NCBI RefSeq assembly: GCF_001263175.1
Contig: NZ_CP012332.1
Location: 2,415,501-2,479,500 of the forward strand
Direction: 5' to 3'
Source: Vulgatibacter incomptus
GTDB lineage: Bacteria > Myxococcota > Myxococcia > Myxococcales > Vulgatibacteraceae
DNA length: 64,000 nt
Shown piece by piece: positions 16,757 to 24,696 of this stretch. How positions within the stretch are numbered: the stretch's first letter is position 1; each line of letters starts with the position of its first letter. Under the pieces are notes generated by a model. That model did not search any database. It was given only the letters and a program-made list of their open reading frames with translations, and was not told the origin of the DNA. A program made the position numbers and the translations under genes.

Positions 16757-17905
16757 ATGCGAGCTCTGATCATCGACAGTGACGTTCCGTTCGCTTCCCG
16801 GCTGCGCGAGGCGCTCGAAGCCCGCGGCGCGTCGGTCGAGGTGACCGCGGACGGCTTCGAGGGGCTCGAGCTGGCTCGCGCGAAGCCGACCGCCGCGGTG
16901 ATCCTCTCGGTCGAGCTCGGCGATCGCCCCAGCGCCGGCTTCGCCCTCTGCAACCGGATCAAGAAGGACGAGCTCCTCGAGGGCGCCCGCCTGGTGCTGA
17001 CCTCGTCCCTGGCCACCGAGCAGACCTTCGAGCAGCACAGGAAGCTCAAGACCCGCGCCGACGAATACCTCCTCAAGCCCTTCGATCCGGAGGAGCTCGT
17101 CGCGCGGCTCGAGGATCTGCTCCCTGCGGCGGAGGATCTCGACGATGGGCCCGTCGCGTCCCTGGAGAGGGCACGGCCGAAGGCGGTCGAGGAGGACGTG
17201 GACACCGATGCCCTCCTCGACGACGTCTTCGGTGGCATCGACGAAGAGCCCGCCGACGACGACCTCCCGCCTGCGACGGAGCCCTCGTCCGTCGGCGGCG
17301 ACGACCCCGGGTCGGATCTCTTCTCGCTGGATGACGACGCCGCCGAGTCCGCGCCCGACCTCGTCGCGCTGAATGACGACCACATCCGCTCCGCGCCGGA
17401 TCTCTTCGCGGTGGATTGCGACGACGTCGGGGCCTCGCAGGATGCCTTTGGCATCGGCGGCGGCGACGCCCGCCCCGGTACCTTCGCCTTCGACGACGAG
17501 GCCGATCGGCTCGCCGGCGTGGAGCGCACCGTAATCGAGGCGTCCCTGCCCTGGCACGACGTCGAGGAACCGGTCGCGGTTCGGCCCACCGTGACTGCCG
17601 AGACGACGCTCGACCTCGATCGGTCCGCCGACATCGAGGACGAGAATGCCCGCCTCGGGGCCGAGCTCTCACAGGCCCGCGGCGTGGCCGCGGCGCTCGA
17701 GGAGCAGGCCTCCCGGGCAGAGGCCGCACTCGCCGAGGCGGACGCGGAGCTCGCGCGCGTCGGCACCGAGCTCTCGCGCGCACGTGGGGAGGCCGCCGCC
17801 CTCGAGGGGCGGGCGTTGCGCGCGGAGGCCGCGCTCGAGGCTGCACGAGAGAAGGAAGCCCGGCTTCGCGACGCGCTGGCCGCGGCGATGCGCCTGCTCG
17901 GCTGA
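16757..17905 (+). CDS. FrzS-like pseudo-receiver with C-terminal coiled coil
   Basis: 382 aa. Residues 1-125 form a CheY-like receiver (ALIIDSDVPFASRLREAL, ILSVELGD, LTSS, DEYLLKPFDPEELV). The position of the phospho-acceptor aspartate is Ser51, while the acidic pair (Asp7, Asp9) and the conserved Lys are kept. The middle (about 130-290) is an acidic, Asp/Ala-rich low-complexity region. The last 85 residues are Glu/Ala/Arg heptads, a clear coiled coil. This architecture and the block EQHRKLKTRADEYLLKPFD match FrzS of Myxococcus xanthus, which controls polarity of type IV pilus-driven motility. Orthology is not proven. GAGGGG precedes the ATG. Confidence 0.7.
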   Translation: MRALIIDSDVPFASRLREALEARGASVEVTADGFEGLELARAKPTAAVILSVELGDRPSAGFALCNRIKKDELLEGARLVLTSSLATEQTFEQHRKLKTRADEYLLKPFDPEELVARLEDLLPAAEDLDDGPVASLERARPKAVEEDVDTDALLDDVFGGIDEEPADDDLPPATEPSSVGGDDPGSDLFSLDDDAAESAPDLVALNDDHIRSAPDLFAVDCDDVGASQDAFGIGGGDARPGTFAFDDEADRLAGVERTVIEASLPWHDVEEPVAVRPTVTAETTLDLDRSADIEDENARLGAELSQARGVAAALEEQASRAEAALAEADAELARVGTELSRARGEAAALEGRALRAEAALEAAREKEARLRDALAAAMRLLG

Positions 17906-17927
17906 ACCAAGCCGCTCGGAACGGCGC

Positions 17928-19019
17928 CTACCGCTTCGTCTTCATCATCAGGTTGCGGGCCGCCGTGCGAATCGCGGTGGGGACGTTGCGGTTGTTCTGC
18001 AGGTCCTTGAGCTCGCTGGGCCGCACGTGCGGCAGGAACCGGAGCGCCGTCGGAAGCGGCGTCTTGGGGTTCTTCACCAGGTTCAACTTCACCTGGTAGA
18101 GCTTGATCCACTCGCGGTTCATGAAGATCACACGAAGGACCTCCTCGTTGATCGTCCGCGAGTTGGTGAGCTGCACGATCTCGCCCTCGGTGATCCGCGG
18201 GCTCTCCGCCGCCGCCACGCAGACCAGCTTGTTGGTGTCGCGCAGGAGGATGCCGCGGGCCTCCTTGTTGCCCAACGTGCCGAGCTTGATCTTCTCGGCG
18301 ACGCTCATGTTCATGATCCGCTGGGTGAGGGTCGCCCGCCTCCCCTCCTCGAGGGGCGCGCCCTCCAACTCGTCGGAGAGCTCGGCGCTGAGCTCCGCCA
18401 GGATGGCGGCCGCCGTCTCGCCGGGAGGCGCCGGCGGCACGTCGCCGTGGATCCGGCGGTGGGCGTCGACCAGGGCCGGTACGTCGGCGAGATAGATCCC
18501 CGAGCGGATCGCGAAGTCGGCGACGCCGTCCCGGAGCGCCCCCGAGAGCTTCGCGTCGCAGAGCAGCGCCCGGAGGAGCGGCTCGTGGCGAAGGACGCGG
18601 AGCTGGTTCTGCGAAATCAGCTCGGCGTTCTTCTCGGAGCAGCGTCCCGCGATCGAGGCCATCGCCTCGTCGGGCGTCGCCGGGTTGAGGATCACCAGCT
18701 CGGCGAGGCGCTCGTTCTCCGCGACCTGATCGGCCCACCATCCGAGGACCGCGGGGGGGACCGTGTCGTCGCGGAGGCCGGTGAGGGAGACCTTGTCCGG
18801 CAGCGCCTGGGCCGTCGCGAGGGCCTGGGCACGGACCCGCTCGTCCGGATCGAAGGAGAGCAGGTAGAGCATGCAGACGGCGTCGTGGGGGGAGGCCGGC
18901 ACGAGGAGCCTGGCCCCCATGCCCCTCAGCGGCTCCGGCGCAGCCGGATCGACGTGCTTGCGGAGGACGGGCGAGAGGACGTCTGCAGAGACCTTCGGAC
19001 CTGCGACGAGGTCGGTCAT
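17928..19019 (-). CDS. Uncharacterised helical-repeat-like protein
   Basis: 363-aa soluble protein with no motif I can name. It is alpha-helical throughout, with repeated short helices of the HEAT or leucine-rich-variant kind (DERVRAQALATAQALPDKVS, ENERLAELVILNPATPDEAM, KIKLGTLGNKEARGILLRDT, TEGEIVQLTNSRTINEEVLR). Phrases such as LLRDTNKLVCVAAAESPRIT and VKNPKTPLPTALRFLPHV suggest a protein family conserved in myxobacteria, but I cannot assign a role. The start overlaps the stop of the upstream TPR-like gene by ATGA, indicating translational coupling and a shared function. Confidence 0.6.
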   Translation of the reverse strand: MTDLVAGPKVSADVLSPVLRKHVDPAAPEPLRGMGARLLVPASPHDAVCMLYLLSFDPDERVRAQALATAQALPDKVSLTGLRDDTVPPAVLGWWADQVAENERLAELVILNPATPDEAMASIAGRCSEKNAELISQNQLRVLRHEPLLRALLCDAKLSGALRDGVADFAIRSGIYLADVPALVDAHRRIHGDVPPAPPGETAAAILAELSAELSDELEGAPLEEGRRATLTQRIMNMSVAEKIKLGTLGNKEARGILLRDTNKLVCVAAAESPRITEGEIVQLTNSRTINEEVLRVIFMNREWIKLYQVKLNLVKNPKTPLPTALRFLPHVRPSELKDLQNNRNVPTAIRTAARNLMMKTKR

Positions 19020-19540
19020 TCTTCCGTCCCGGCTTTCATCGGGCGCAGGCGGTGCCGCAGCTTGCCGAGCCACTTGTTGAGGGGATTGGAGCGGGAGAGG
19101 AAGGGAATCACGGGCGTGCGCCGGATCCCGAGGGAGTCGATCACCGCGACGAGCCGCCCGTGGCGCGGCGCCACCTGCAGGCCCCGCCGGATCGTCCGGA
19201 TCGCCCGCTCCTTCTGGAAGGTGGCGAGGTAGACCATCGCCAGGCGCCAGAGGGCGTCGGGATCCTCGCCGCCGCGCCGAATCGCCTCCTCGCAGAACGC
19301 CACGCCCTTGAGCTCGTCTCGGCCCACGAGGGTGAGCGTGAGGCCCAGACGGGAGAGCACCCCCGGATCGTTGCCGTCCAGGTGCTGCGCCTCCCGGTAG
19401 GCGGCGTGAGCGGAGACCCGATCGCCTGCGTCGAAAGCGGCGTCGCCGGCGGCGAGGGTCTGCTCGAGCTTCGCCGAGAGCTCGCGGGGAGGGGGTGATG
19501 CGGTCGGGCGCGGCACGGCGCGAATCATGCCCTCGGACAT
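19016..19540 (-). CDS. TPR-like protein
   Basis: About 174 aa. Residues 15-130 read as three tetratricopeptide-like helix pairs (AAGDAAFDAGDRVSAHAAYR, DPGVLSRLGLTLTLVGRDEL, DPDALWRLAMVYLATFQKER, AIRTIRRGLQVAPRHGRLVA), followed by a basic tail. Such repeats normally mediate protein-protein contacts. The start is uncertain: MSEGMIRAVPR at 19540 or a Met four codons later is preferred over a Met seven codons upstream that almost touches the coaX stop. It overlaps the next gene by four bases and lies in a minus-strand run birA-coaX-this gene. Confidence 0.6.
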   Translation of the reverse strand: MSEGMIRAVPRPTASPPPRELSAKLEQTLAAGDAAFDAGDRVSAHAAYREAQHLDGNDPGVLSRLGLTLTLVGRDELKGVAFCEEAIRRGGEDPDALWRLAMVYLATFQKERAIRTIRRGLQVAPRHGRLVAVIDSLGIRRTPVIPFLSRSNPLNKWLGKLRHRLRPMKAGTEE

Positions 19541-19562
19541 ACCGTCCCGGCAAGAAGCCAAG

Positions 19563-20330
19563 TCACCGGTTTCGCTCGTGGATGAGGCGGAGGCCGGAGA
19601 GCGTCAGGCACTCGTCCACCTCGCTGATCGCTTCGGAGACGCCGGCGAGGAGGGGTGCGAGGCCCCCGGTCGCCACGACCTTCGGCGGCGCTCCGCCCAT
19701 CTCCCGCGCGAGGCGCCCGCAGAGGCCGTCGACCATCGCCGCGTAGCCGTAGATGATCCCCGACTGCATCGACGAGATCGTGTTCCGGCCGATGGCCTTC
19801 GTGGGCCGGTCGAGGTCCACCCGCGGGAGGCGGGAGGCGCTCCGGCTGAGCGCATCCACCGCGATCTGGATCCCGGGCGCGATCGCTCCGCCGAGGTATT
19901 CGCCCTTCGCCGTGATCAGGTCGAAGGTGATCGCGGTCCCGAAGTCCACGACGATCAGCGGCCCGGGCCAGCGGTCGTAGGCGGCGACGGCGTTGACGAT
20001 CCGATCGGCTCCGACCTCGCGCGGGTCGTCGTAGAGGATCGGCATCCCCGTCTTCACGCCCGGCCCGACGAAGAGGGGCTTCACGCGGAAGTAGCGCTGG
20101 CTCATCCTCTCCAGCGTGTGCTGCAGGGGCGGCACCACCGAGGAGACCGCCACCGCCTCGATCGCCGCCGGATCGACGCCGCGATCCCGGAGCGCGAGCT
20201 GGCAGAGCAGGCCCCACTCGTCGGAGGTCCGATGATGGTTGGTCTCGAGGCGGAACTGGTGGACCAGCTCCTTGCCCCGGAACGCGCCGATCGTGGTGTT
20301 GGTGTTTCCTACGTCAACGGTCAGTAACAT
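19563..20330 (-). CDS. coaX: Type III pantothenate kinase
   Basis: Phosphorylates pantothenate, the first step of coenzyme A synthesis, 255 aa. It belongs to the acetate/sugar kinase-like (ASKHA) superfamily. Visible motifs are TVDVGNTNTTIGAF for the phosphate loop, PLFVGPGVKTGM, VGADRIVNAVAAYDRW, VVDFGTAITFDLI with the catalytic Asp, and VATGGLAPLLA for the second phosphate loop. The type III enzyme is not inhibited by CoA and needs a monovalent cation. It overlaps the end of birA by 17 bases, a common birA-coaX arrangement. Confidence 0.95.
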   Translation of the reverse strand: MLLTVDVGNTNTTIGAFRGKELVHQFRLETNHHRTSDEWGLLCQLALRDRGVDPAAIEAVAVSSVVPPLQHTLERMSQRYFRVKPLFVGPGVKTGMPILYDDPREVGADRIVNAVAAYDRWPGPLIVVDFGTAITFDLITAKGEYLGGAIAPGIQIAVDALSRSASRLPRVDLDRPTKAIGRNTISSMQSGIIYGYAAMVDGLCGRLAREMGGAPPKVVATGGLAPLLAGVSEAISEVDECLTLSGLRLIHERNR

Positions 20331-21327
20331 CGGTCCTCTTGCGCAGGCTGGTCACGTCGCCGCTCAGGAAGCGCTCCGTGCCGCCGTCGGGGAGCCGGAC
20401 GATGAGGGCGCCGGCCTCGTCGATCTCTTCGGCGATCCCGTCGAGGGTGCGGTCGGGCTCCGTGAGCCGTACCGGGTGTCCGAGGATCGAAGAGAGCTCC
20501 CGATACCGCGAGCGCACGGGCGCGAAACCCTCCTCCTCGAAGCGATCGAGCCAGGTCTCCAGGTGCGCCAGGAGCGAGGCCGCGACCTCGGCGCGGGAGA
20601 CGATCGCCCCTACCTCCTGTCGCACGCTGGTGGCGATACCACGGAGCTCCTCCGGCAGATCGTCCCGGGTCGCGTTCAGGTTGATCCCGATCCCGGCTAC
20701 GACGAAGTGGATCCGGCCGGCGTCTGCCGAGAGGTCCAGGAGGATGCCCGCGATCTTGCGGCCCTCGGCCTCCAGGTCGTTGGGCCACTTGATCCCCGCG
20801 GAGACGCCGAGGTCCCGCAGGGTCTCGGCCGCGGCCACTGCCACCACGGCGACCAGCTCGGGCGCACGCTGGGGCGGAAGCTTCGGGCGGAGGATCGCGG
20901 AGAGGTGGAGGTTCACGCGGGGCGGGCTCGCCCACACCCTCCCCCTCCTGCCTCGACCTGCGGTCTGCCGATCGGCGATCACCACCTCGCCGTGGGCCGC
21001 GCCGTCACGGGCGAGGGAGACCGCCTCGTCGTTGGTGGAGCCGATCACCGCGTGATGGTGGATCGCCCAGCCCAGCTCCCGCGTGGTGAGCAAGGGCCCG
21101 ATCTCGGCGGAGCCTGCCCGGTCCGGCGCCGCCACAAGGCGGTAGCCTCGCCCGGGCAGCGCCTCGATCTCGCAGCCCCGCTTCCGAAGGGACTCGACCG
21201 CGCGAAAGAGCTCTGCCGGAAGCATGTCCAGCTTGCCCGCGATTGCCTCGGGCGCAACGGGCTCGCCCTCGGCTTCCGTGAGGAAGGCGAGGACGAGCTC
21301 TTCGGCGCTGGGCTTTCCCGCGTGCAT
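20314..21327 (-). CDS. birA: Bifunctional biotin ligase / biotin operon repressor
   Basis: Attaches biotin to acetyl-CoA carboxylase carrier protein via biotinyl-AMP, 337 aa. The N-terminal 65 residues form a winged helix (AIAGKLDMLPAELFRAVESL, GCEIEALPGRGYRL), so a repressor role is possible. The ligase core has STNDEAVSLARDGA, the biotin-binding loop GRGRRGRVWASP near residue 125, KWPNDLEAEGRKIAGILLD and GIGINLN. A C-terminal SH3-like domain ends with GALIVRLPDGGTERFLSGDV. It overlaps coaX. No biotin synthesis genes are in the window to test for an operator. Confidence 0.93.
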   Translation of the reverse strand: MHAGKPSAEELVLAFLTEAEGEPVAPEAIAGKLDMLPAELFRAVESLRKRGCEIEALPGRGYRLVAAPDRAGSAEIGPLLTTRELGWAIHHHAVIGSTNDEAVSLARDGAAHGEVVIADRQTAGRGRRGRVWASPPRVNLHLSAILRPKLPPQRAPELVAVVAVAAAETLRDLGVSAGIKWPNDLEAEGRKIAGILLDLSADAGRIHFVVAGIGINLNATRDDLPEELRGIATSVRQEVGAIVSRAEVAASLLAHLETWLDRFEEEGFAPVRSRYRELSSILGHPVRLTEPDRTLDGIAEEIDEAGALIVRLPDGGTERFLSGDVTSLRKRTDVTDR

Positions 21328-21394
21328 AGGCGCGGCAGCTTACTCCAGACTCCCGGCAAAAATCCGCAATGCCAGGAGTCTGGGAGGGCTCAGC

Positions 21395-21438
21395 GCGGAA
21401 TCGCTCTTCTTTTCGTCTGCTCCGCCTTCGGCTCCGCG
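21395..21438 (+). repeat. Dispersed intergenic core repeat, copy E
   Basis: Forty-four bases that align without gaps to copies A and B (GCGGAATCGCTC, TTTTCGTCTGCTCCGCC, TTCGGCTCCGCG). It lies between the start of birA and the stop of the Cys-rich lipoprotein gene. Unlike the other loci, its hairpin (21438-21467) is on the right side of the core. Confidence 0.75.
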
Positions 21439-21467
21439 AGAGTTCGTGAATTTCTTCACGAACTCTC
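21438..21467 (-). terminator. Perfect 13-bp hairpin after the Cys-rich lipoprotein gene
   Basis: GAGAGTTCGTGAA (21438-21450) pairs perfectly with TTCACGAACTCTC (21455-21467) around a TTTC loop, 11 bases beyond the stop of the minus-strand lipoprotein gene. It directly abuts repeat copy E. Terminator function is inferred from position and stem strength. Confidence 0.6.
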
Positions 21468-21478
21468 AGGCCGGGGCC

Positions 21479-24475
21479 CTAGTTGGGCAGGCAGCTGTTG
21501 CCGGCGAAGCCGCCCTGGCAGTGCCAGCCGTCCGGGCACCCGCCCGGGCCGTCGCAGCTGCAATCGGAGAGGCAGGGGTCCTGGGGCTCCTCGTCCTCCA
21601 CGCAGCTCTGGCCGGCGAAGCCGCCCTGGCAGCGCCAGCCGTCCGGGCATCCGTCCCGCCCTTCGCAGCTGCAGTCGTCGAGGCAGGCGTCCCGGGGATC
21701 CTCGTCCGGCACGCAGCTCCGGCCGGCGATCCCGCTCTGGCACATCCAGCCGTCCGGGCATCCGCCCGGGGCGTCGCAGCTGCAGTCGGCCAGGCACTCC
21801 TCGCCCGAAGGCTCCGCCGCGCAAGCGCAGCCCGCCCCGTCGCAGAGGCAGGCCAGGCGATCGCCGCAGTCCTCGTCCGTCGTGCAGGCACAGCCCGCCT
21901 CGAAGGGCGCCGTGGCGCAGGCCGCTACCGGCGCACAGGCGCAGCTGTCGACCGTGCACGTGCAGGCGTTCCCCCACTGGCACTGCTCATCGATGTCGCA
22001 GGCACAACCGCGGGCGCCGTCGCAGCCCAGGTCGAGGGGCCAGAGGGTGTGGCCGAGCGAACCCGCGGGGCCACGCGCCGGGAGGCTCGAGGAGTCGAGG
22101 GCGATCCGCGCGAGGCCGCCGTCGGTGCCCACGTAGAGGATCCGATCCGCCACGAAGCGGGTCGACCAGATCCGGCCGTGGGAACCGGCGCCGAGGACCT
22201 CGAGCGCCTTGCCGTCCACGTCGAAGACGAAGAGGCCGCCGGTCGTCCCGACCGCCATCCAGCCGTCGGCGTTCACGGCGAGCGTGGTCGCCCGTGCGTC
22301 CGGACCCCAGACGGGATCGGCAACCTTGGCCGACGTGCCGGCGGCGAGGTCGACGAGGAAGACGCCCGCCTCCGCGTCCACCGCGTAGAGGCGATCCTTC
22401 GGTCCGCGCGCGAGGGCGACCACGTCGCGGAAGGTCACGCCCTCCGGAGCGGCGATCGGACGCACGGTCGCGTCGGTGACCTCGGCGATCCCGCCGAGGA
22501 TGTGCTTCTCCGTCTCGTCCGGTAGGTAGTGATCATACGTGACCTGCCGGCGCTCGACGCCGAGGGCCACCAGCGCGTGGCGCTTGCCCGGGAGGGCGAG
22601 GACGTCGAGAGCGGCGTTCGAGGGCATGCCCGGGAGGTCGATCGTCGACGAATCGGACTGGTTGCGGGAGTAGCGGCGGCGGAACGTGACGTTCCCCGAG
22701 CCGTCCAGCTCCAGGTAGCCCAGGCCGTGGGGGCTGCGATCGTTCACCTTGTCCCAGTCGATGTCGGGATCCGGACCGTCGGACCACTCGGCGAGGGAGC
22801 CGAGCCAGAGGCCGCCGTCGCCCCAGGCGGCGGAGGTCTGCCGAAGGTTGATGCCGGGATCGAGCTGGGTCATGAGGGAGACGGTCTTGTCTCCCGACCG
22901 GAGGAAGGTGCCGGCGCGGTAGGTGGCGAACGCGAGCTCGCGCCGCGCAGGCTCGCCGAAGGCGATGTCGGCGACGCCGAGGTCGGAGGGGAGCCATGTC
23001 GAGTCGGCGTTCACCCTGGGGGCATACACCTCACACGAACCGTCGGCCTTCAGCCGGCAGACGCCCTGCTGAATCGAGAGGCCCTCGCAGGCCAGGCCCG
23101 GATTCTCGTCGCGCAGGCCGAGCCAGGTGTTCCCATCCACCGGATCGACCGCGATCGAGCGGACGCCGGAGACGAGCGGGCGCACGAGGCGCGCGTCCTC
23201 GCCGACGCCCTCCACGCGGTAGAGACCCGTGACGCTCGCCTTGGTCTCGCTGCAGAGCTGCCGGCCCGCGATCCAGAGGCGCCCCTGGGCGTCGGGGACG
23301 AGGATCTCGACCTGCCAGGGCAGCATGGCGGTGGTGCCCCATCGCTGATCGAGGAGCGGACGGCCGTTGGTCAATCCGGCTTCCATGCTCAGCGGGAAGG
23401 ACAGGACGCCTCCCTGGCGGCCGGGGGTCGTCATCGAGATCGCGCCGCCGACGAGAAGCCTAGCGTGCACCTCGTCCACCGCGATGCGGTTGGGGATAAA
23501 GGGCTTGCCGCCCAAGGCTCCCGCGGCCTCGAGGGCGTCCGCGCCGATGGCGTCCTGGAGCCGGAGCTCTCCGTCCACGGACACCAGCGCCTTCACGAGG
23601 CCCCGTCCGTCCATGCCCCTCAGGCCGATCCACAGCGCGCCGGCGGAGCCGGCCACCGTGATCGGGCGCGCACCGGGCGGAAGCTCGATGGCTTCGGCGG
23701 CAGCGGCGCCGGGACGAACGATGGCCAGCCGGTCGGCGATCTCGGTCCCGGCTCTAGCGTAGGTGACCGCAACGACAGGGCCGTCCAGGTCGGAGGCGGC
23801 GACGTCCATCGTCCAGGCCGGGCTCACGTCCAGCTCCAGCCAGCGCTTCACCTTCAGATCGGAGGGCTCGACGACCGCAACGCCCTGGTCGGTCGAGACG
23901 AAGAGCTCCCCGCCGGCATAGGCGACGGCGCTCACGCTCGCGTTCTCCCACGCTCCTGCCGCTCGGAGGGTCGCGCTCTCGAAGGCCCAGCCATCGCCTT
24001 CCGCACGGCCGACGACCAGGTGAGTCCAACAAGCCGCAACGAACGTCTGGTCCGGGGTGAGCCAATGCAGGTCCACGAACGGAACCGTGCCGATGACCGG
24101 CCCGTCGTCGAAGACGTCGGCGTAGTCCATCTGCGGGAGCCCGTCCTTGAAGGTGTAGGTACGGGTCTCGCCAGTGCGGGTGTCGAGGGCGACGAGACCG
24201 CCATAGACCTCGCTGCCGTCCGGCGGCGTCGGAAACACGCCGTCGATGGGCGGGTGCACGCCGATCCGGCCGATCAGCGTCGTCGGCCCGGTGACGCCAG
24301 GGAGCACGGCCGTCGGCCGCGCCGGCGAATGGCTGCCAAGCCACTCGGTGGCGCCGATCTTGGGCACCGGACGGACTTCCGGTTCCTTGTCGGGACGAGA
24401 AGGAGAGGAGGAACTACAGCCGGCGAGCAGGATGCTCCCGACCGCGATGGACGAAAGGACTCTTCCGAGATGCAT
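21479..24475 (-). CDS. Large lipoprotein with propeller-like region and Cys-rich C-terminal repeats
   Basis: 998 aa. A signal peptide ends in the lipobox LLAGC with Cys20, so the protein is an exported lipoprotein. Residues about 40-800 are beta-rich with recurrent blocks such as YGGLVALDTRTGETRTYTFK, LWIGLRGMDGRGLVKALVSV, GRLWIAGRQL, NADGWMAVGTTGGLFVFDVD and ILYVGTDGGLARIAL, which look like two-component-sensor-type or WD-like beta-propeller blades. Residues about 820-998 are very rich in cysteine: a stretch with CACDIDEQC-type spacing is followed by three tandem repeats of about 36 residues around CSCDGPGGCPDGWHCQGGF. The likely location is the cell surface. Function unknown. Confidence 0.75.
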   Translation of the reverse strand: MHLGRVLSSIAVGSILLAGCSSSSPSRPDKEPEVRPVPKIGATEWLGSHSPARPTAVLPGVTGPTTLIGRIGVHPPIDGVFPTPPDGSEVYGGLVALDTRTGETRTYTFKDGLPQMDYADVFDDGPVIGTVPFVDLHWLTPDQTFVAACWTHLVVGRAEGDGWAFESATLRAAGAWENASVSAVAYAGGELFVSTDQGVAVVEPSDLKVKRWLELDVSPAWTMDVAASDLDGPVVAVTYARAGTEIADRLAIVRPGAAAAEAIELPPGARPITVAGSAGALWIGLRGMDGRGLVKALVSVDGELRLQDAIGADALEAAGALGGKPFIPNRIAVDEVHARLLVGGAISMTTPGRQGGVLSFPLSMEAGLTNGRPLLDQRWGTTAMLPWQVEILVPDAQGRLWIAGRQLCSETKASVTGLYRVEGVGEDARLVRPLVSGVRSIAVDPVDGNTWLGLRDENPGLACEGLSIQQGVCRLKADGSCEVYAPRVNADSTWLPSDLGVADIAFGEPARRELAFATYRAGTFLRSGDKTVSLMTQLDPGINLRQTSAAWGDGGLWLGSLAEWSDGPDPDIDWDKVNDRSPHGLGYLELDGSGNVTFRRRYSRNQSDSSTIDLPGMPSNAALDVLALPGKRHALVALGVERRQVTYDHYLPDETEKHILGGIAEVTDATVRPIAAPEGVTFRDVVALARGPKDRLYAVDAEAGVFLVDLAAGTSAKVADPVWGPDARATTLAVNADGWMAVGTTGGLFVFDVDGKALEVLGAGSHGRIWSTRFVADRILYVGTDGGLARIALDSSSLPARGPAGSLGHTLWPLDLGCDGARGCACDIDEQCQWGNACTCTVDSCACAPVAACATAPFEAGCACTTDEDCGDRLACLCDGAGCACAAEPSGEECLADCSCDAPGGCPDGWMCQSGIAGRSCVPDEDPRDACLDDCSCEGRDGCPDGWRCQGGFAGQSCVEDEEPQDPCLSDCSCDGPGGCPDGWHCQGGFAGNSCLPN
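21480..21800 (-). repeat. Three tandem Cys-rich coding repeats
   Basis: The end of the lipoprotein gene encodes three copies of a unit of about 36 residues: C-x2-DCSC-x4-GCPDGW-x-CQ-x-G-x-AG-x-SC followed by an acidic DEDPRD/DEEPQD spacer. At DNA level the copies are also close (for example the CCGTCCGGGCA and GGCGAAGCCGCCCTGGCA blocks recur), suggesting recent duplication. The six-cysteine spacing would suit disulfide-stabilised or EGF-like mini-domains. Confidence 0.7.
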
Positions 24476-24492
24476 GACAGCCTCTTCGCTCG

Positions 24493-24521
24493 GCGAGAGG
24501 AGACGACCCGCCTCCTCTCGC
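24493..24521 (-). other. Hairpin in the lipoprotein gene leader
   Basis: GCGAGAGGAG (24493-24502) and CTCCTCTCGC (24512-24521) pair perfectly around a 9-base loop. It lies just upstream of the start codon of the minus-strand lipoprotein gene and would therefore be in its 5' leader, or at the end of the upstream nadC transcript. The role is unknown. Confidence 0.35.
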
Positions 24522-24696
24522 GCGAGACCGCGGTTTGCCGGGTTCCCGCAAGCCGCGAGAGCCCTCGACCCACCAGTCTGTCATGCCGACGCGGGGGACT
24601 GTCAACGGACGGAGCGTTCCCCAGCCAACATTTCCTGGCCTCGGGAGACGCCCCGCGTGTCACATCGAGGCACTCGCCGTCGACGACCCAGCGCTC

